NCBI RefSeq assembly: GCF_000422885.1
Contig: NZ_AUGX01000009.1
Coordinates: 1 to 64,000, forward strand
Direction: 5' to 3'
Source: Ottowia thiooxydans DSM 14619
Lineage (GTDB): Bacteria > Pseudomonadota > Gammaproteobacteria > Burkholderiales > Burkholderiaceae_C
Length of the DNA stretch: 64,000 bases
The translations under genes were made by a program, and so were the position numbers. Of this stretch, positions 40,645-48,871 are shown piece by piece. Each line of letters opens with the position of its first letter. Within the stretch, counting starts at the first letter, position 1. The notes beneath the pieces are model-generated. The model had not been told where the DNA came from, made no database searches, and worked only from the letters and a program-made list of their open reading frames with translations.

Positions 40645-41223
40645 TTACGTGAGCCTGAAGCCACGGGCTTCGCTTGCCGAAAGCTCGTCTCCAAGCTCTA
40701 CCGCGGCATTCGATAGCGAAACGAGCTGGGCATACGACTCAAGATTCCCACCTTCCTCTGCAATCAGACCACCAGGTGCAATGTCCTGAACGACCGATTC
40801 GAGTAGTTGATGGAACTCGATGATTTTTGCCGCAAATGAAGGTTCTAGGACGCCCAAACGTTCTACATGAGCTTGGTAGACACGGGAGTAGTGATCAGGG
40901 ATCTGAGCACGGAGCTGAAATTTTTTCTCTGGGCTCTGCTTTAAAGTATCAGAGATCTCGTGGAATGTCTCAACATACTTTCGTTGCTTGACGATGGCCA
41001 TAATGGCTCGTACCTCAGCAAGAAGGGCGTTTGAAACTGTGGTTCGTTCGTGACGGCGACGTCTTTCTTCAAGCACGTAGCTGGGAACAAGCGTGGCAAA
41101 GCCCCCGGCAAACGCGCCACCAATTGCCGCAATCACCGGCAGCCATTGGTTCTGGGGTTTCTCGAAGAGAGTCTGAACAACCTGCAAGACTTGAACCGCT
41201 TCGAGGAGTTGCTTAGTTTCCAT
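40645..41223 (-). CDS. Membrane-anchored hypothetical protein in an integron-type cassette
   Basis: The product has 192 residues: an amphipathic start, one transmembrane segment (LPVIAAIGGAFAGGFATLVP, about 29-48), then a long helical cytoplasmic part with coiled-coil character. No family recognised. The gene begins five bases after an attI/attC-type core site (GTTAGAC, 41234-41228) and is followed by an attC-like site, so it looks like a single integron gene cassette. Integron cassettes often carry such unknown small membrane proteins. Confidence 0.75.
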   Translation of the reverse strand: METKQLLEAVQVLQVVQTLFEKPQNQWLPVIAAIGGAFAGGFATLVPSYVLEERRRRHERTTVSNALLAEVRAIMAIVKQRKYVETFHEISDTLKQSPEKKFQLRAQIPDHYSRVYQAHVERLGVLEPSFAAKIIEFHQLLESVVQDIAPGGLIAEEGGNLESYAQLVSLSNAAVELGDELSASEARGFRLT

Positions 41224-41227
41224 TGGT

Positions 41228-41275
41228 GTCTAACGTAATGTAGACCGCACCAAGCTGCAGGCCATATCCGGCGCT
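41228..41275 (-). other. attI-like site with cassette core (copy 1)
   Basis: On the minus strand GGTCTACATTAC-GTTAGAC immediately precedes the cassette gene. The same pattern (GGTCTACATCAC-GCTAGAC, with upstream ATATCCGG in common) occurs before the Mrr gene at 43741. Sharing beyond the 7-base core indicates a common attI rather than chance. Confidence 0.6.
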
Positions 41276-41371
41276 TGCGGTCTAAATTGGTACGAAAAGA
41301 AAGTGAAAAGGGGCTTCTAGCCTAGCTTCACTGCGCGTGTGCTGCATGAAAATACAGTGCTAAATTTAACC

Positions 41372-41485
41372 ATGAAACCTGCCGCCCCTCCTGTTTTGCG
41401 CGCTGCACGGTTGCTGGATCAGCTCCGTGAGCGAATTCGTTACAAACACTATAGCCTGCGCAACGATCTGGCCCGTGGGCCATGA
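41372..41485 (+). pseudogene. Integron integrase IntI, N-terminal fragment
   Basis: The frame reads MKPAAPPVLRAARLLDQL then RERIRYKHYSLR, close to the first ~30 residues of class 1-like IntI (VLDQLRERIRYLHYSLR). It ends after 37 residues, where a repeat module also found at 43956-44310 begins. It is divergent from the cassette gene across the attI-like site, the normal integron order. The rest of intI is missing. Confidence 0.75.
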
Positions 41486-41489
41486 GTGC

Positions 41490-41920
41490 CACGCAGCATC
41501 CAAAGACTGCTTTGCGGCTTGGATCTGGGCGGCAGTTCTGGGTCGTTAAGGGACTCATGTGATCGGCGAGAAGCAGACGTTCATCCGCCACAAGGACACT
41601 CAAGTCAGGCCAGTAGACGATTACATAAAACCATCTGCCATCGTGCTGCATGGCCGTACGAGTGCGGGGAAGTCGAGCATCGCGTCTGCGCTGCAGGATT
41701 GCCTCCAGTCCCGTCGTTTGATGCGGTCTGCGCCCCGTGGCTGCCACGTTCGCCACACCGCCACGGAAAAACCGATGATTTCCATGGGCGTTGCGGACGT
41801 TGCGGATGTGGCGGCCACTTGGGGAAAGGGCCTGCCGGGGCGCCGCGAAGGGCAAAACGGAGGGGTACTGAGGCACTGACTGCATAGCAGGAGCGCTGTA
41901 TTTATATATATTTTCTTTGC
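41490..41920 (+). repeat. Repeat module copy B with kinase remnant and origin-like repeats
   Basis: This stretch matches 43985-44310 in order: GGGTCGTTAAGGGACTC, AAGCAGACGTTCA, CACTCAAGTCAGG, CAGTAGA, then CGTTTGATG/CGTTTCATG, CTGCCACGTTCG and the AT tract TTTATATATATTTTCTTT. An open frame in it reads AIVLHGRTSAGKSSIASALQ, a Walker A like that of chloramphenicol-phosphotransferase-type kinases, then breaks off. The GC repeats CGTTGCGGACGTTGCGGATG match module A. Confidence 0.65.
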
Positions 41921-41975
41921 CAGGTGACTACACCCAAAGCCGTCCGGAATCAACCGAGCCCTAGATGAAACATGA

Positions 41976-41997
41976 ATCGCTGACTAGATGCAGCGAT
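41976..41997 (+). repeat. Conserved hairpin, copy B
   Basis: ATCGCTG-ACTAGATG-CAGCGAT, with the same flanks as copy A (ACATGAATCGC, GATGTCAAGGT). Directly after it the sequence jumps to the 3' part of the integrase, so copy B looks like copy A with about 3.1 kb deleted. Confidence 0.6.
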
Positions 41998-42012
41998 GTC
42001 AAGGTTTGGTTG

Positions 42013-42284
42013 GCCATGTATTTGTTCACCAACGAACCCACGCAGAGTCCGTTCGTGACGATCACTCGGGCTTGGCATCGGTTGAGGGCCTGCGTATCCA
42101 TGATCTGCGTCACAGCTTTGCCAGTTTTCTGGTCAACGGTGGGCGTAGCTTGTATGAGGTGCAGCAGATTCTGGGGCACTCAGATCCGAAGGTGACCATG
42201 AGGTATGCCCATTTGTCTACCAAGGCATTGCAGGAGGCAGCGAACGCGGCTTCTGTGATTGTGGGGCAGCAGAAGGCGGCATGA
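42013..42284 (+). pseudogene. Integrase 3'-end fragment, copy B
   Basis: The bases match 40125-40401 at high identity, including IHDLRHSFASFLVNGGRSLY and the tyrosine motif MRYAHLSTKALQEAA. About 15 bases are missing near the start. The match continues past the stop for over 100 bases of shared flank (to about 42400). Only the catalytic C-terminus remains, so no activity is expected. Confidence 0.85.
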
Positions 42285-42434
42285 AGAGAGACTTGACCTC
42301 GGGTGGTGTGCTCGGAGTCAGGTTCTCTGCCGAGTATTGAAGGTTGTTGAGCTCCAGCCACGGTCCCTTATTGGTAAGTTCCGTGAGCTGGCGCAGTCGG
42401 TCAGAAGCAGGCGGTCACCAAAAATGAAGCCGAC

Positions 42435-42551
42435 GCTGAACGCCCAAGTTAATCGGCGCCAGAGCGCGAAGCGCGCAGGGCACCAACACTGACCATAGAA
42501 ATACCGAAGGCATGGCCAGTGCTGGCGTCTGCGTTGAACCGATTGTTAGAC
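42435..42551 (-). repeat. attC-like integron recombination site (117 bp)
   Basis: On the minus strand it starts GTCTAACAATCGGTTCAACG and ends GATTAACTTGGGCGTTCAGC. The first half is nearly the aadA-type attC left arm; the terminal GTTCAGC differs from GTTRRRY at one base. It is 37 bases after the stop of the Mrr-ATPase gene, as expected for that gene's cassette. Confidence 0.7.
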
Positions 42552-42588
42552 GGTGCCTTCCCGAATGATTGCATCGCCAAATCTATCG

Positions 42589-43704
42589 CTATTGTCCGCA
42601 CTTATTGATCCATTCTTTTAACTTAATGTAGTCGATGAGGCTCAACTGATGTTTGATTTGGTTGGAGAATTTTATAGCGTCTGGCGAAAAGTACGATGAG
42701 GTTACCATTATTCCTGCAGTTACTCTGTCTGTCAGTACCGTGCCCGCCAGCTCCCGAACGAGATTTACGCCAACAGGATTGGTGGGGGAATATTTCTTGC
42801 ACTCGACATAATATATAAAATTTCCAATGTCAAGATTATTTGCAATTATTAAATCCTTCCCTCCGTCGCGTGTTGCTTTGGTAAGGTCTACTTTGTACCC
42901 CCTTTTCTCCATGAGTTCGGCAACAAACTCCTCAAATTGACGGGGAGTTAATGCATGAATAGCATTCGAATCTCGCTGAATGGCCTCAAGCAGTCTTCCA
43001 TTTATTACTCGAATATCGCTTTCGACTTGAATTATTTGTTGAGCATTCTTGTCTGTCTTGAGTTCATGAAAAATAGACTTGTATCTTAGGTCTTCTGTTA
43101 GCGAGGTCAGGACGCTGTCGATATTTTCGTCACGTCTGTTGAGGCGTGTTGCAACTAAATTCATCAAATAGGGACTACCTTTTGCGAATTCTGTTACCTT
43201 TGCGATATCAACATCTGAGAGCATTGATTCAAACGCCGCCAACAGGAGTTGTTGCGATCCGGCGTGCGATAGCGCTCCAAGCCTGATGTGAGTGTTGGGT
43301 GAGAATTTTTCTATGAAATTAGCGGATGCGCCAACGAGGATAAATTGCTTATCTGAATGATTTTGCAATAGCGAAGAAATGTGTCCTGTTAGTTCCTGAG
43401 TAAAATCGTAGCTGAGATCCTCGATTACAACTAATTTTGTCGTGCGACCCACACTTGGAATAGCGCTTGATGGCCAATTTAGAGAAATTACTTCGGTATG
43501 TTCCGCAAGGGCTATGCCTTTGGTCTTTAAAAAGTGCATCCATAGCAATGTTTTTCCGGTGGCATTAGGGCCGGTGATTGCTACTATTTTGCTGCGATCT
43601 TGTAGTATTGAAGAGGTTAGTGTGTCGGCTTCGGTCTCGCGCCCAATTTGAAATGGGGGGCGCGAATGATCTTCTAATGCACTAAAGAAGAAATTGCTTC
43701 TCAT
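42589..43704 (-). CDS. P-loop ATPase fused to Mrr-type restriction nuclease, cassette-borne
   Basis: The product has 371 residues. The N-terminal half is a STAND-like NTPase: Walker A TGPNATGKTLLW (about residues 44-55), Walker B KLVVIEDLSYDF, sensor VGASANF. The C-terminal ~110 residues are an Mrr_cat nuclease: TPRQFEEFVAELMEKRGYKV, then TRDGGKDLII and YYVECKKYS, giving the D...ExK active site, and GIMVTSSYFS. Mrr-type nucleases cut foreign or modified DNA. Flanking attI-like and attC-like sites mark it as an integron-type cassette. AT content is higher than its surroundings. Confidence 0.85.
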   Translation of the reverse strand: MRSNFFFSALEDHSRPPFQIGRETEADTLTSSILQDRSKIVAITGPNATGKTLLWMHFLKTKGIALAEHTEVISLNWPSSAIPSVGRTTKLVVIEDLSYDFTQELTGHISSLLQNHSDKQFILVGASANFIEKFSPNTHIRLGALSHAGSQQLLLAAFESMLSDVDIAKVTEFAKGSPYLMNLVATRLNRRDENIDSVLTSLTEDLRYKSIFHELKTDKNAQQIIQVESDIRVINGRLLEAIQRDSNAIHALTPRQFEEFVAELMEKRGYKVDLTKATRDGGKDLIIANNLDIGNFIYYVECKKYSPTNPVGVNLVRELAGTVLTDRVTAGIMVTSSYFSPDAIKFSNQIKHQLSLIDYIKLKEWINKCGQ

Positions 43705-43740
43705 TTTCTATTTCTCTAAAAACTGGGCTGTGAGTGCTCC

Positions 43741-43790
43741 GTCTAGCGTGATGTAGACCAAAAAGCCTGCTAGATATCCGGATCATGCGA
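43741..43790 (-). other. attI-like site with cassette core (copy 2)
   Basis: On the minus strand GGTCTACATCAC-GCTAGAC lies 37 bases before the start of the Mrr-ATPase gene and matches the site at 41228-41275. No intI fragment is recognisable next to this copy in 43791-43984, which has no gene I can support. Confidence 0.5.
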
Positions 43791-43984
43791 GATAATCTGG
43801 ACACTGAATCCCATTCGGAATGGGCTTGCATCTAGGCTTGCCAGCATGAGCGTTTTCAAACATCGAAGTATAAGAATTCCGCGAGACCCGGCAGCATCAA
43901 GTCAGTAACCTTTAGCGTTGCCGTAGACCGGACTTGGGAGCGCCGACTGTTCGCTTAGGACTCGATCAGTCTGGCTTAAGTCAG

Positions 43985-44310
43985 TGGCTGCTTTGGGGTG
44001 GGGGCCGTCGCTGGCTGCTCAGGGTCGTTAAGGGACTCGTGTGGTCGGCGGGAAGCAGACGTTCACTCGTCAGAACGACACTCAAGTCAGGTCAGTAGAT
44101 GATTCCCTGTCCTATTGTTCCGCATGGTCCCACCAGTGCGGTGGCAGTCGAGCAGCGCGTCTGCGCTTCAAGATTGCGCTCCAGTCGCGTCGTTTCATGT
44201 GCCCTGCGCCCCGTTTGCTGCCACGTTCGGAACACCGCCACCGGTAGGCCGAGAGGGGTTTGAGGCACTGACTGCATTGCAAGAGGCCTGCATTTATATA
44301 TATTTTCTTT
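43985..44310 (+). repeat. Repeat module copy C
   Basis: This is the diverged second copy of 41490-41920, with the AT tract TTTATATATATTTTCTTT at its end. The GC repeat part is mostly lost and the kinase remnant is more damaged (the GKS motif is gone), so this copy is older or less constrained than copy B. Confidence 0.6.
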
Positions 44311-44356
44311 TGCTGTGTGACCTAAAACCGTCCGGGATCAGCCGAATCCTAGATCA

Positions 44357-44590
44357 AACATGAATCTCTGACTAGATGCAGCGATCTCAAGGTTTGGGTG
44401 ACCATCACTCGGGCGTGGTAAAGGCTGAGGGTAAGGTTGAGATCGAGGGCTATGCATCCATGATCGGCGTCACGGCTTCGCGAGTTTTCTTGTCAATGGT
44501 GGGCATGAAGTTCAGCAGATCCTCGGCAACTCTAATCCGAAGGTGACCATGCGACTTCGGTAATTGTGAAGCAGACGGCGGCATGAAGTA
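44357..44590 (+). pseudogene. Hairpin and integrase 3'-end fragment, copy C
   Basis: It begins with AACATGAATCTCTGACTAGATGCAGCGAT (one arm of the hairpin mutated) and continues into a heavily mutated integrase end (TGACCATCACTCGGGCGTGG, ATGGTGGGCATGAAGTTCAG, CATGAAGTAAGGCGTGGCC). Similarity continues to about 44710. The stretch 44711-44905 contains only the promoter region of the next gene. Confidence 0.7.
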
Positions 44591-44905
44591 AGGCGTGGCC
44601 TCGGGTGGCGTGCTCGGGGTCAGGTCTTCCGTCGAGCATCGGTTGCTGATGAACTCAAGCCAAAAACGTCCGCTGCGGCTGGAGTTTATGAACTGGAGCT
44701 GACAGCCAAGAGCGGCTGCTCTAGGGGCAGAACGCTGAATGTCCGTGGAAGCAGCCAAATTGGTCATCTCAGCACGACGATCAAGGTTGACTCAATTTCT
44801 GGTCAGAATCGGGTTGGCAGGTCAGATAGGATGCTATTGTGCGAAGGTAAGTAGTTTGAATTCATATTATGATAAATTAGTCAAAGGACGCAGGGGGGGA
44901 CATAG

Positions 44906-46015
44906 TTGGATACAGCAAGTGGATCGCCGGGTAGCAACCCTCTCGCTGCAGCTCAGCGCGAAAGGGCTGGTGCGCAAACGTTCGAGAAGTACGAATACCA
45001 GTACCACTGGGCTCTCTGTCGCATTCTTGGTGCTCACGAAAATTCGGACGAATACGTTGTTTTTATCGAGCTGCATGAGGACGTTGTGTTGGCGACTTCG
45101 ACCAATGAAACCCTTGCACGGTTCGAATTCAATCAGGTCAAAAACGTCAACGCATCACCTTGGAACCAGAAGAAATTGACTTCAGTTCCAAAGGCGGCCG
45201 CCAAAATTAAAAACTCGATTCTTGGGAAGATGCTCCAGGGGGTTCATGAAAAGCCCTTTGTTGACAAGCTGAACTCGCTCGATTTAGTTGCGACCTGCGG
45301 CTTTAGCCTACCTCCTAAAACAGAAGGCCTGAAGCTCTCAATCATTTCGATCGGTGATCTTCATGATGACTGCTTGAAAGACCTTCAGGCTGCAATCGAC
45401 AAAGAGCTTGGTCCCTATCCTATTCCTAAAACCTTGCGGTTCATCACCCCTGATCTAGCTACTTCCGGCTTTCAGGATGTAGCTATTGGCCGAATTTCCA
45501 AGCTTGTGGACTTGAAAGCTCCTGGGACCATGTGCAACGCATCGACGATCTATCGAGTATTGATCGATGACTTACATCGCAAGGGAACTGTGGCTTTTGA
45601 CTTTACTGACTGGAACAATCTTGTAAAAAACAAAGGAACCACTTACGGAGATGTTGAGCGGGTTATCTCGTCTTATACAGAGAAGAAGGGGTTCGAGGTC
45701 TTCGAGAAAGACTTAGATGACATCCTTGAGGATCTCGAACTGAAATCGAACAAGCGAATTCAGATACGTCGAGCGTTTGAACGCTATCACAATGCCGTTC
45801 GTCTCGAGCGCTCATTGATTGCTATCGACAACCAGAAAGCAGTGAAGGATGGGGTGGAAAGCAACTTTGAAGCATTCGAAGAAAAAGGTGTAAGGGTATT
45901 TATGGAACTGGCACAAGGGGCGCTTCCCGAGACGACCAAGCAGAATTTAGGGAATTTGGAATCAATCCAGGCCGCGATCATTTACGAGCTATTGAGCAAA
46001 TGCCATGAAAAATGA
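44906..46015 (+). CDS. DUF4297/Cap4-type nuclease (Lamassu LmuA-like)
   Basis: The product has 369 residues. The N-terminal DUF4297 dsDNA-nuclease domain shows RERAGAQTFEKYEYQYHWAL, FIELHEDVVL and FEFNQVKN, the E...E...QxK form of the PD-(D/E)XK core. The rest is helical, consistent with the LmuA C-terminal assembly part. The start is TTG with a strong AGGGGGG ribosome site. It is followed by a zinc-hook ATPase gene; this pair is the core of Lamassu-Cap4 / DdmABC-type defence, where the ATPase senses foreign DNA and releases the nuclease. Confidence 0.82.
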   Translation: MDTASGSPGSNPLAAAQRERAGAQTFEKYEYQYHWALCRILGAHENSDEYVVFIELHEDVVLATSTNETLARFEFNQVKNVNASPWNQKKLTSVPKAAAKIKNSILGKMLQGVHEKPFVDKLNSLDLVATCGFSLPPKTEGLKLSIISIGDLHDDCLKDLQAAIDKELGPYPIPKTLRFITPDLATSGFQDVAIGRISKLVDLKAPGTMCNASTIYRVLIDDLHRKGTVAFDFTDWNNLVKNKGTTYGDVERVISSYTEKKGFEVFEKDLDDILEDLELKSNKRIQIRRAFERYHNAVRLERSLIAIDNQKAVKDGVESNFEAFEEKGVRVFMELAQGALPETTKQNLGNLESIQAAIIYELLSKCHEK

Positions 46016-46068
46016 GCCGACCATCGATAACTTCAAACTGCTGATCAGAAATCTCAGGACAAAGCAGC

Positions 46069-47832
46069 ATGAAAAACTTAGCATTCAAACGACTGGTAAT
46101 AGCGTCCGATACCCTAAAGTCCGGAAATCAGTTCGAGTTCAAGCCCCGCTTCAACTTGATAACGGCGAACGACAATAGCTTTGGGAAATCGACTCTAGCG
46201 AAATTGCTTTTTTGGGCTTTGGGTGGAGAACCCGTTCTGGATGTCACATGGATGGGGTTTGATGTTCGCTGCTTGGTTGATTTCAGTGTCGGCAATGAGA
46301 CTTATCAGGCCGGGCGATATGGGAACATCATGTTCCTTCGTCGCCCCAACGGCCGATGGGAAAAATTCTCAAAAATCACGGGCGCGTACTCGGAGGCATT
46401 TGCTGAGATCGTCGGCTTCAAGGCCCTATTACCTAACAGGAGCGACTCAACCAAACTCGAAACCCCGCCTCCTGCGTTCTACTTCCTGCCTTTCTATGTA
46501 GATCAGCAGCGCAGTTGGTCTCAGGCATGGAATGGCTTTACCAATCTTGAGCAATATGCCAAGTGGCACAAGACTATCATCGAATATCACACAGGCTATT
46601 TGCTGCCTGAGTTTTTCACGTTCGAAGAGAATATTGCAGCTCAGAACCTTGAGAAAAAAGCCGCAGAAGGCGAAGTCAGGAAGATTGAGACGGCTATTGA
46701 GGTAGTTAGAAAGTACGTCCCTCAATCCAGCAAAACGCTCACCCTATCAAAAGGCGAGTTCGATACCCTTGCCTCAAAGGTCTCTGACGACATCGCCAAA
46801 CTTCAGAGTAAGCAAGAAGAACTGCTTGGGACAATTGCTGAAATCCAAACGGAACGCCTCTATTTGCAAGGTCAGTTTGATCTGGCAAAGCTTGCCTCTG
46901 CTGAACTTGATAAGGATTACACCTTCACTGTCGAATGTGTTGAAGGTGAGTCTCTGCTTTGCCCACTGTGCGGAACTGTGCACGACAACTCGTCACCGAA
47001 TCGAGCATCTATCCTCGCTGACAAGGACGAGGCTGACAGCCAGGTGATGCAGCTCAACGGAAAGATCGAGCGCGTGAATAAAAAATTGACTAGTTCGCAG
47101 GAAAAGCTTGAGAGCACGCGTGCCGAAATTGAGGTGATAAACAGCAAATACAAATCGCTTGAACCCTCCGTTACGCCTGCCAATCAGGCAAGTGTATCCG
47201 AGCCATCATTCCTAGACAGCATCGCGTCTCGAGCGGTTGAGAAACATGTGCAGCGGACGATGGAGACCAAGACGGCTTTGATTCGCACGATCAAGTCCAG
47301 GAATAAAACTTTGAGGGCCGAACAGAAAAAGCTACTCACCAAAGAAGAGCGGGAAGATTTGAACGCCGCATTCAAAGACGCCTTGGCAACTTATGTGCAA
47401 GAATTGAACGCGCAAGGCGTCAACTTGGCACCAGTCGAATCCCCCCTCGATTACAAGAAAATCCACGGAAGCGGAGGAGCAGCGGAAAGCACCCGTGGCA
47501 TCTTGGCTTACTACATGTCCGTTATTCGACAGGCACATAAGGCAGAAAATGAAGTTTTTTCGTCGGTTGTGATCGACACTCCGAATCAGCAAGAACAAGC
47601 CGATTTCAACTATGAGAAGATTCTCAAGTTCCTGATGGACGCAGTGCCCTCAAATGCACAACTCATTTTGTGCGCCATGAACCGTGACGAGATCAAGACC
47701 TATAAAAGCGCGGCACATGTGATAGAACTGGACGAAAAAAAGATTCTCAAAGACACACAGTACGCCGAATGCCGAGCGTTGCTCAACTTCGATGGATTAA
47801 TTGAAGAGGATTCGGATAGGCTACTAACTTGA
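46069..47832 (+). CDS. Rad50/SMC-like zinc-hook ABC ATPase (Lamassu LmuB-like)
   Basis: The product has 587 residues. The N-terminal nucleotide-binding half has Walker A NDNSFGKSTLAK (residues 34-45, with the usual first Gly replaced). Coiled coils (about 175-290 and 320-450) flank a zinc-hook CPLC at about 298-301. The ABC signature GSGGAAEST (about 467) and Walker B VVIDTPNQQEQ (about 500) follow. This is the architecture of LmuB and ABC-three-component ATPases. It starts 53 bases after the nuclease gene. A 57-codon frame (46004-46177) bridges both genes and may be a vestige of the usual third small gene. Confidence 0.85.
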   Translation: MKNLAFKRLVIASDTLKSGNQFEFKPRFNLITANDNSFGKSTLAKLLFWALGGEPVLDVTWMGFDVRCLVDFSVGNETYQAGRYGNIMFLRRPNGRWEKFSKITGAYSEAFAEIVGFKALLPNRSDSTKLETPPPAFYFLPFYVDQQRSWSQAWNGFTNLEQYAKWHKTIIEYHTGYLLPEFFTFEENIAAQNLEKKAAEGEVRKIETAIEVVRKYVPQSSKTLTLSKGEFDTLASKVSDDIAKLQSKQEELLGTIAEIQTERLYLQGQFDLAKLASAELDKDYTFTVECVEGESLLCPLCGTVHDNSSPNRASILADKDEADSQVMQLNGKIERVNKKLTSSQEKLESTRAEIEVINSKYKSLEPSVTPANQASVSEPSFLDSIASRAVEKHVQRTMETKTALIRTIKSRNKTLRAEQKKLLTKEEREDLNAAFKDALATYVQELNAQGVNLAPVESPLDYKKIHGSGGAAESTRGILAYYMSVIRQAHKAENEVFSSVVIDTPNQQEQADFNYEKILKFLMDAVPSNAQLILCAMNRDEIKTYKSAAHVIELDEKKILKDTQYAECRALLNFDGLIEEDSDRLLT

Positions 47833-48150
47833 ATAATCCAAGCCTTCCGTTGACGAACAGGATCAACGGAGTTGTCCGAGAGCGCGACTGATTAGCTGTC
47901 AGGCCGGACCGCAAGCGGGAGCGCAACTAGTCGCGGTCAACGACCAGTCGTAACCATGAGGTTCGGTAGTTCGGTTCGGTGCTCGGACTGCTATGTCGTT
48001 GACCCACTTCGAGAAAACCGATGGACATCTGGCTCCGAGCTCGGAAGGGTTCAGCAGAAGGTTCGGTAAGAGCAGGGGTCGAGGCGGGAAAGGAAGAAAA
48101 CACGTTAAATAACAACAGCTTACAGGTTAAGTTTCATATTGTTACATGTG

Positions 48151-48196
48151 TTGAAAATCCGCGTGTCGTTGGTTCGATTCCGACCCAGGCCACCAA
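48151..48196 (+). repeat. attR: right attachment repeat of the island
   Basis: These 46 bases are identical to the tRNA-Phe 3' end and mark the right end of segment 2. The gap 47833-48467 otherwise holds two hairpins and no gene. Confidence 0.9.
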
Positions 48197-48199
48197 AAA

Positions 48200-48235
48200 A
48201 ATACGCCTCAGCGCTCGAAAGGGTTCTGGGGCGTT
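48200..48235 (+). terminator. Original tRNA-Phe terminator (probable)
   Basis: ACGCCTCAG pairs with CTGGGGCGT (one T-G) around CGCTCGAAAGGGTT, then TTGCTGT. It follows attR directly, and a near-identical copy follows the internal attachment site at 27910. A third partial copy is at 60856-60890. Confidence 0.55.
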
Positions 48236-48291
48236 GCTGTATCTGGGGTCAGGTGAGACAGCTTTGCCTACCGGTCCACCAGATGCGTGTC

Positions 48292-48330
48292 ACAAGACAA
48301 TTGCTGGCCAAAGGCCAGCAATTGTCTTGT
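48292..48330 (+). repeat. Perfect 18-bp hairpin
   Basis: ACAAGACAATTGCTGGCC, loop AAA, then the exact reverse complement. It has no T-run, so it is not a standard terminator; it could be a remnant of a mobile sequence or an RNA hairpin. Confidence 0.6.
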
Positions 48331-48467
48331 AGTGACTAGTGCAAGCCTTGTATCACTTAAAAACGAGAGCCTTGATAGATTCCCTGTAGCCTTGCAATGC
48401 AAAACATCGGTACCGCGAACCTAGACGTTCCTAGGCAACGCCAATTCAACTCACACCTAAACATCCA

Positions 48468-48698
48468 ATGATTCAGTTCTTGATTGCCTGGGGCCCGGTG
48501 ATTTTCATAATGGCCGCTTGGATTTTCTTCATGAAGAATGGTGGCGCGAAGAGCTATCAACTGCATATGACGGAGATGAAGCAGCTCGCGGAGGCACAAC
48601 TAGCCGAGACGAAGAAAACGAATGATGCCCTTGCTCGGATTGAAACCTTGCTTAGCCAAGACCTCGATACGATAGCTGGAGTCGCTGGCCGAAAATGA
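48468..48698 (+). CDS. Small membrane protein with coiled coil
   Basis: The product has 76 residues: one transmembrane helix (WGPVIFIMAAWIFFM, about 8-22) followed by KNGGAKSYQLHMTEMKQLAE and a charged heptad-like helix to the end. The start of the helix resembles the N-terminus of FtsH-like anchors, but there is no other domain. No clear ribosome site is seen. It is the first gene to the right of the island; function unknown. Confidence 0.5.
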   Translation: MIQFLIAWGPVIFIMAAWIFFMKNGGAKSYQLHMTEMKQLAEAQLAETKKTNDALARIETLLSQDLDTIAGVAGRK

Positions 48699-48871
48699 GG
48701 GTTGGTGACTGCATCCTGTGAGGAAGCATACGCACGTGCATTTGACACCTAAATCTGAAGGTCCATCAAGTGGTGCAAAGATCATCTGCTATGAACCGGT
48801 GACACACGAGCCAAGCCAAGCCAATCCAAGCTTCCTGATCACACAGACTCTCGCCATGCTGGACCACAGAG

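Noticed and set aside
44906-47832. Lamassu-like pair as an integron cassette.
   Set aside because: The genes run opposite to the other cassettes and no attC-like site with GTCTAAC follows 47832.
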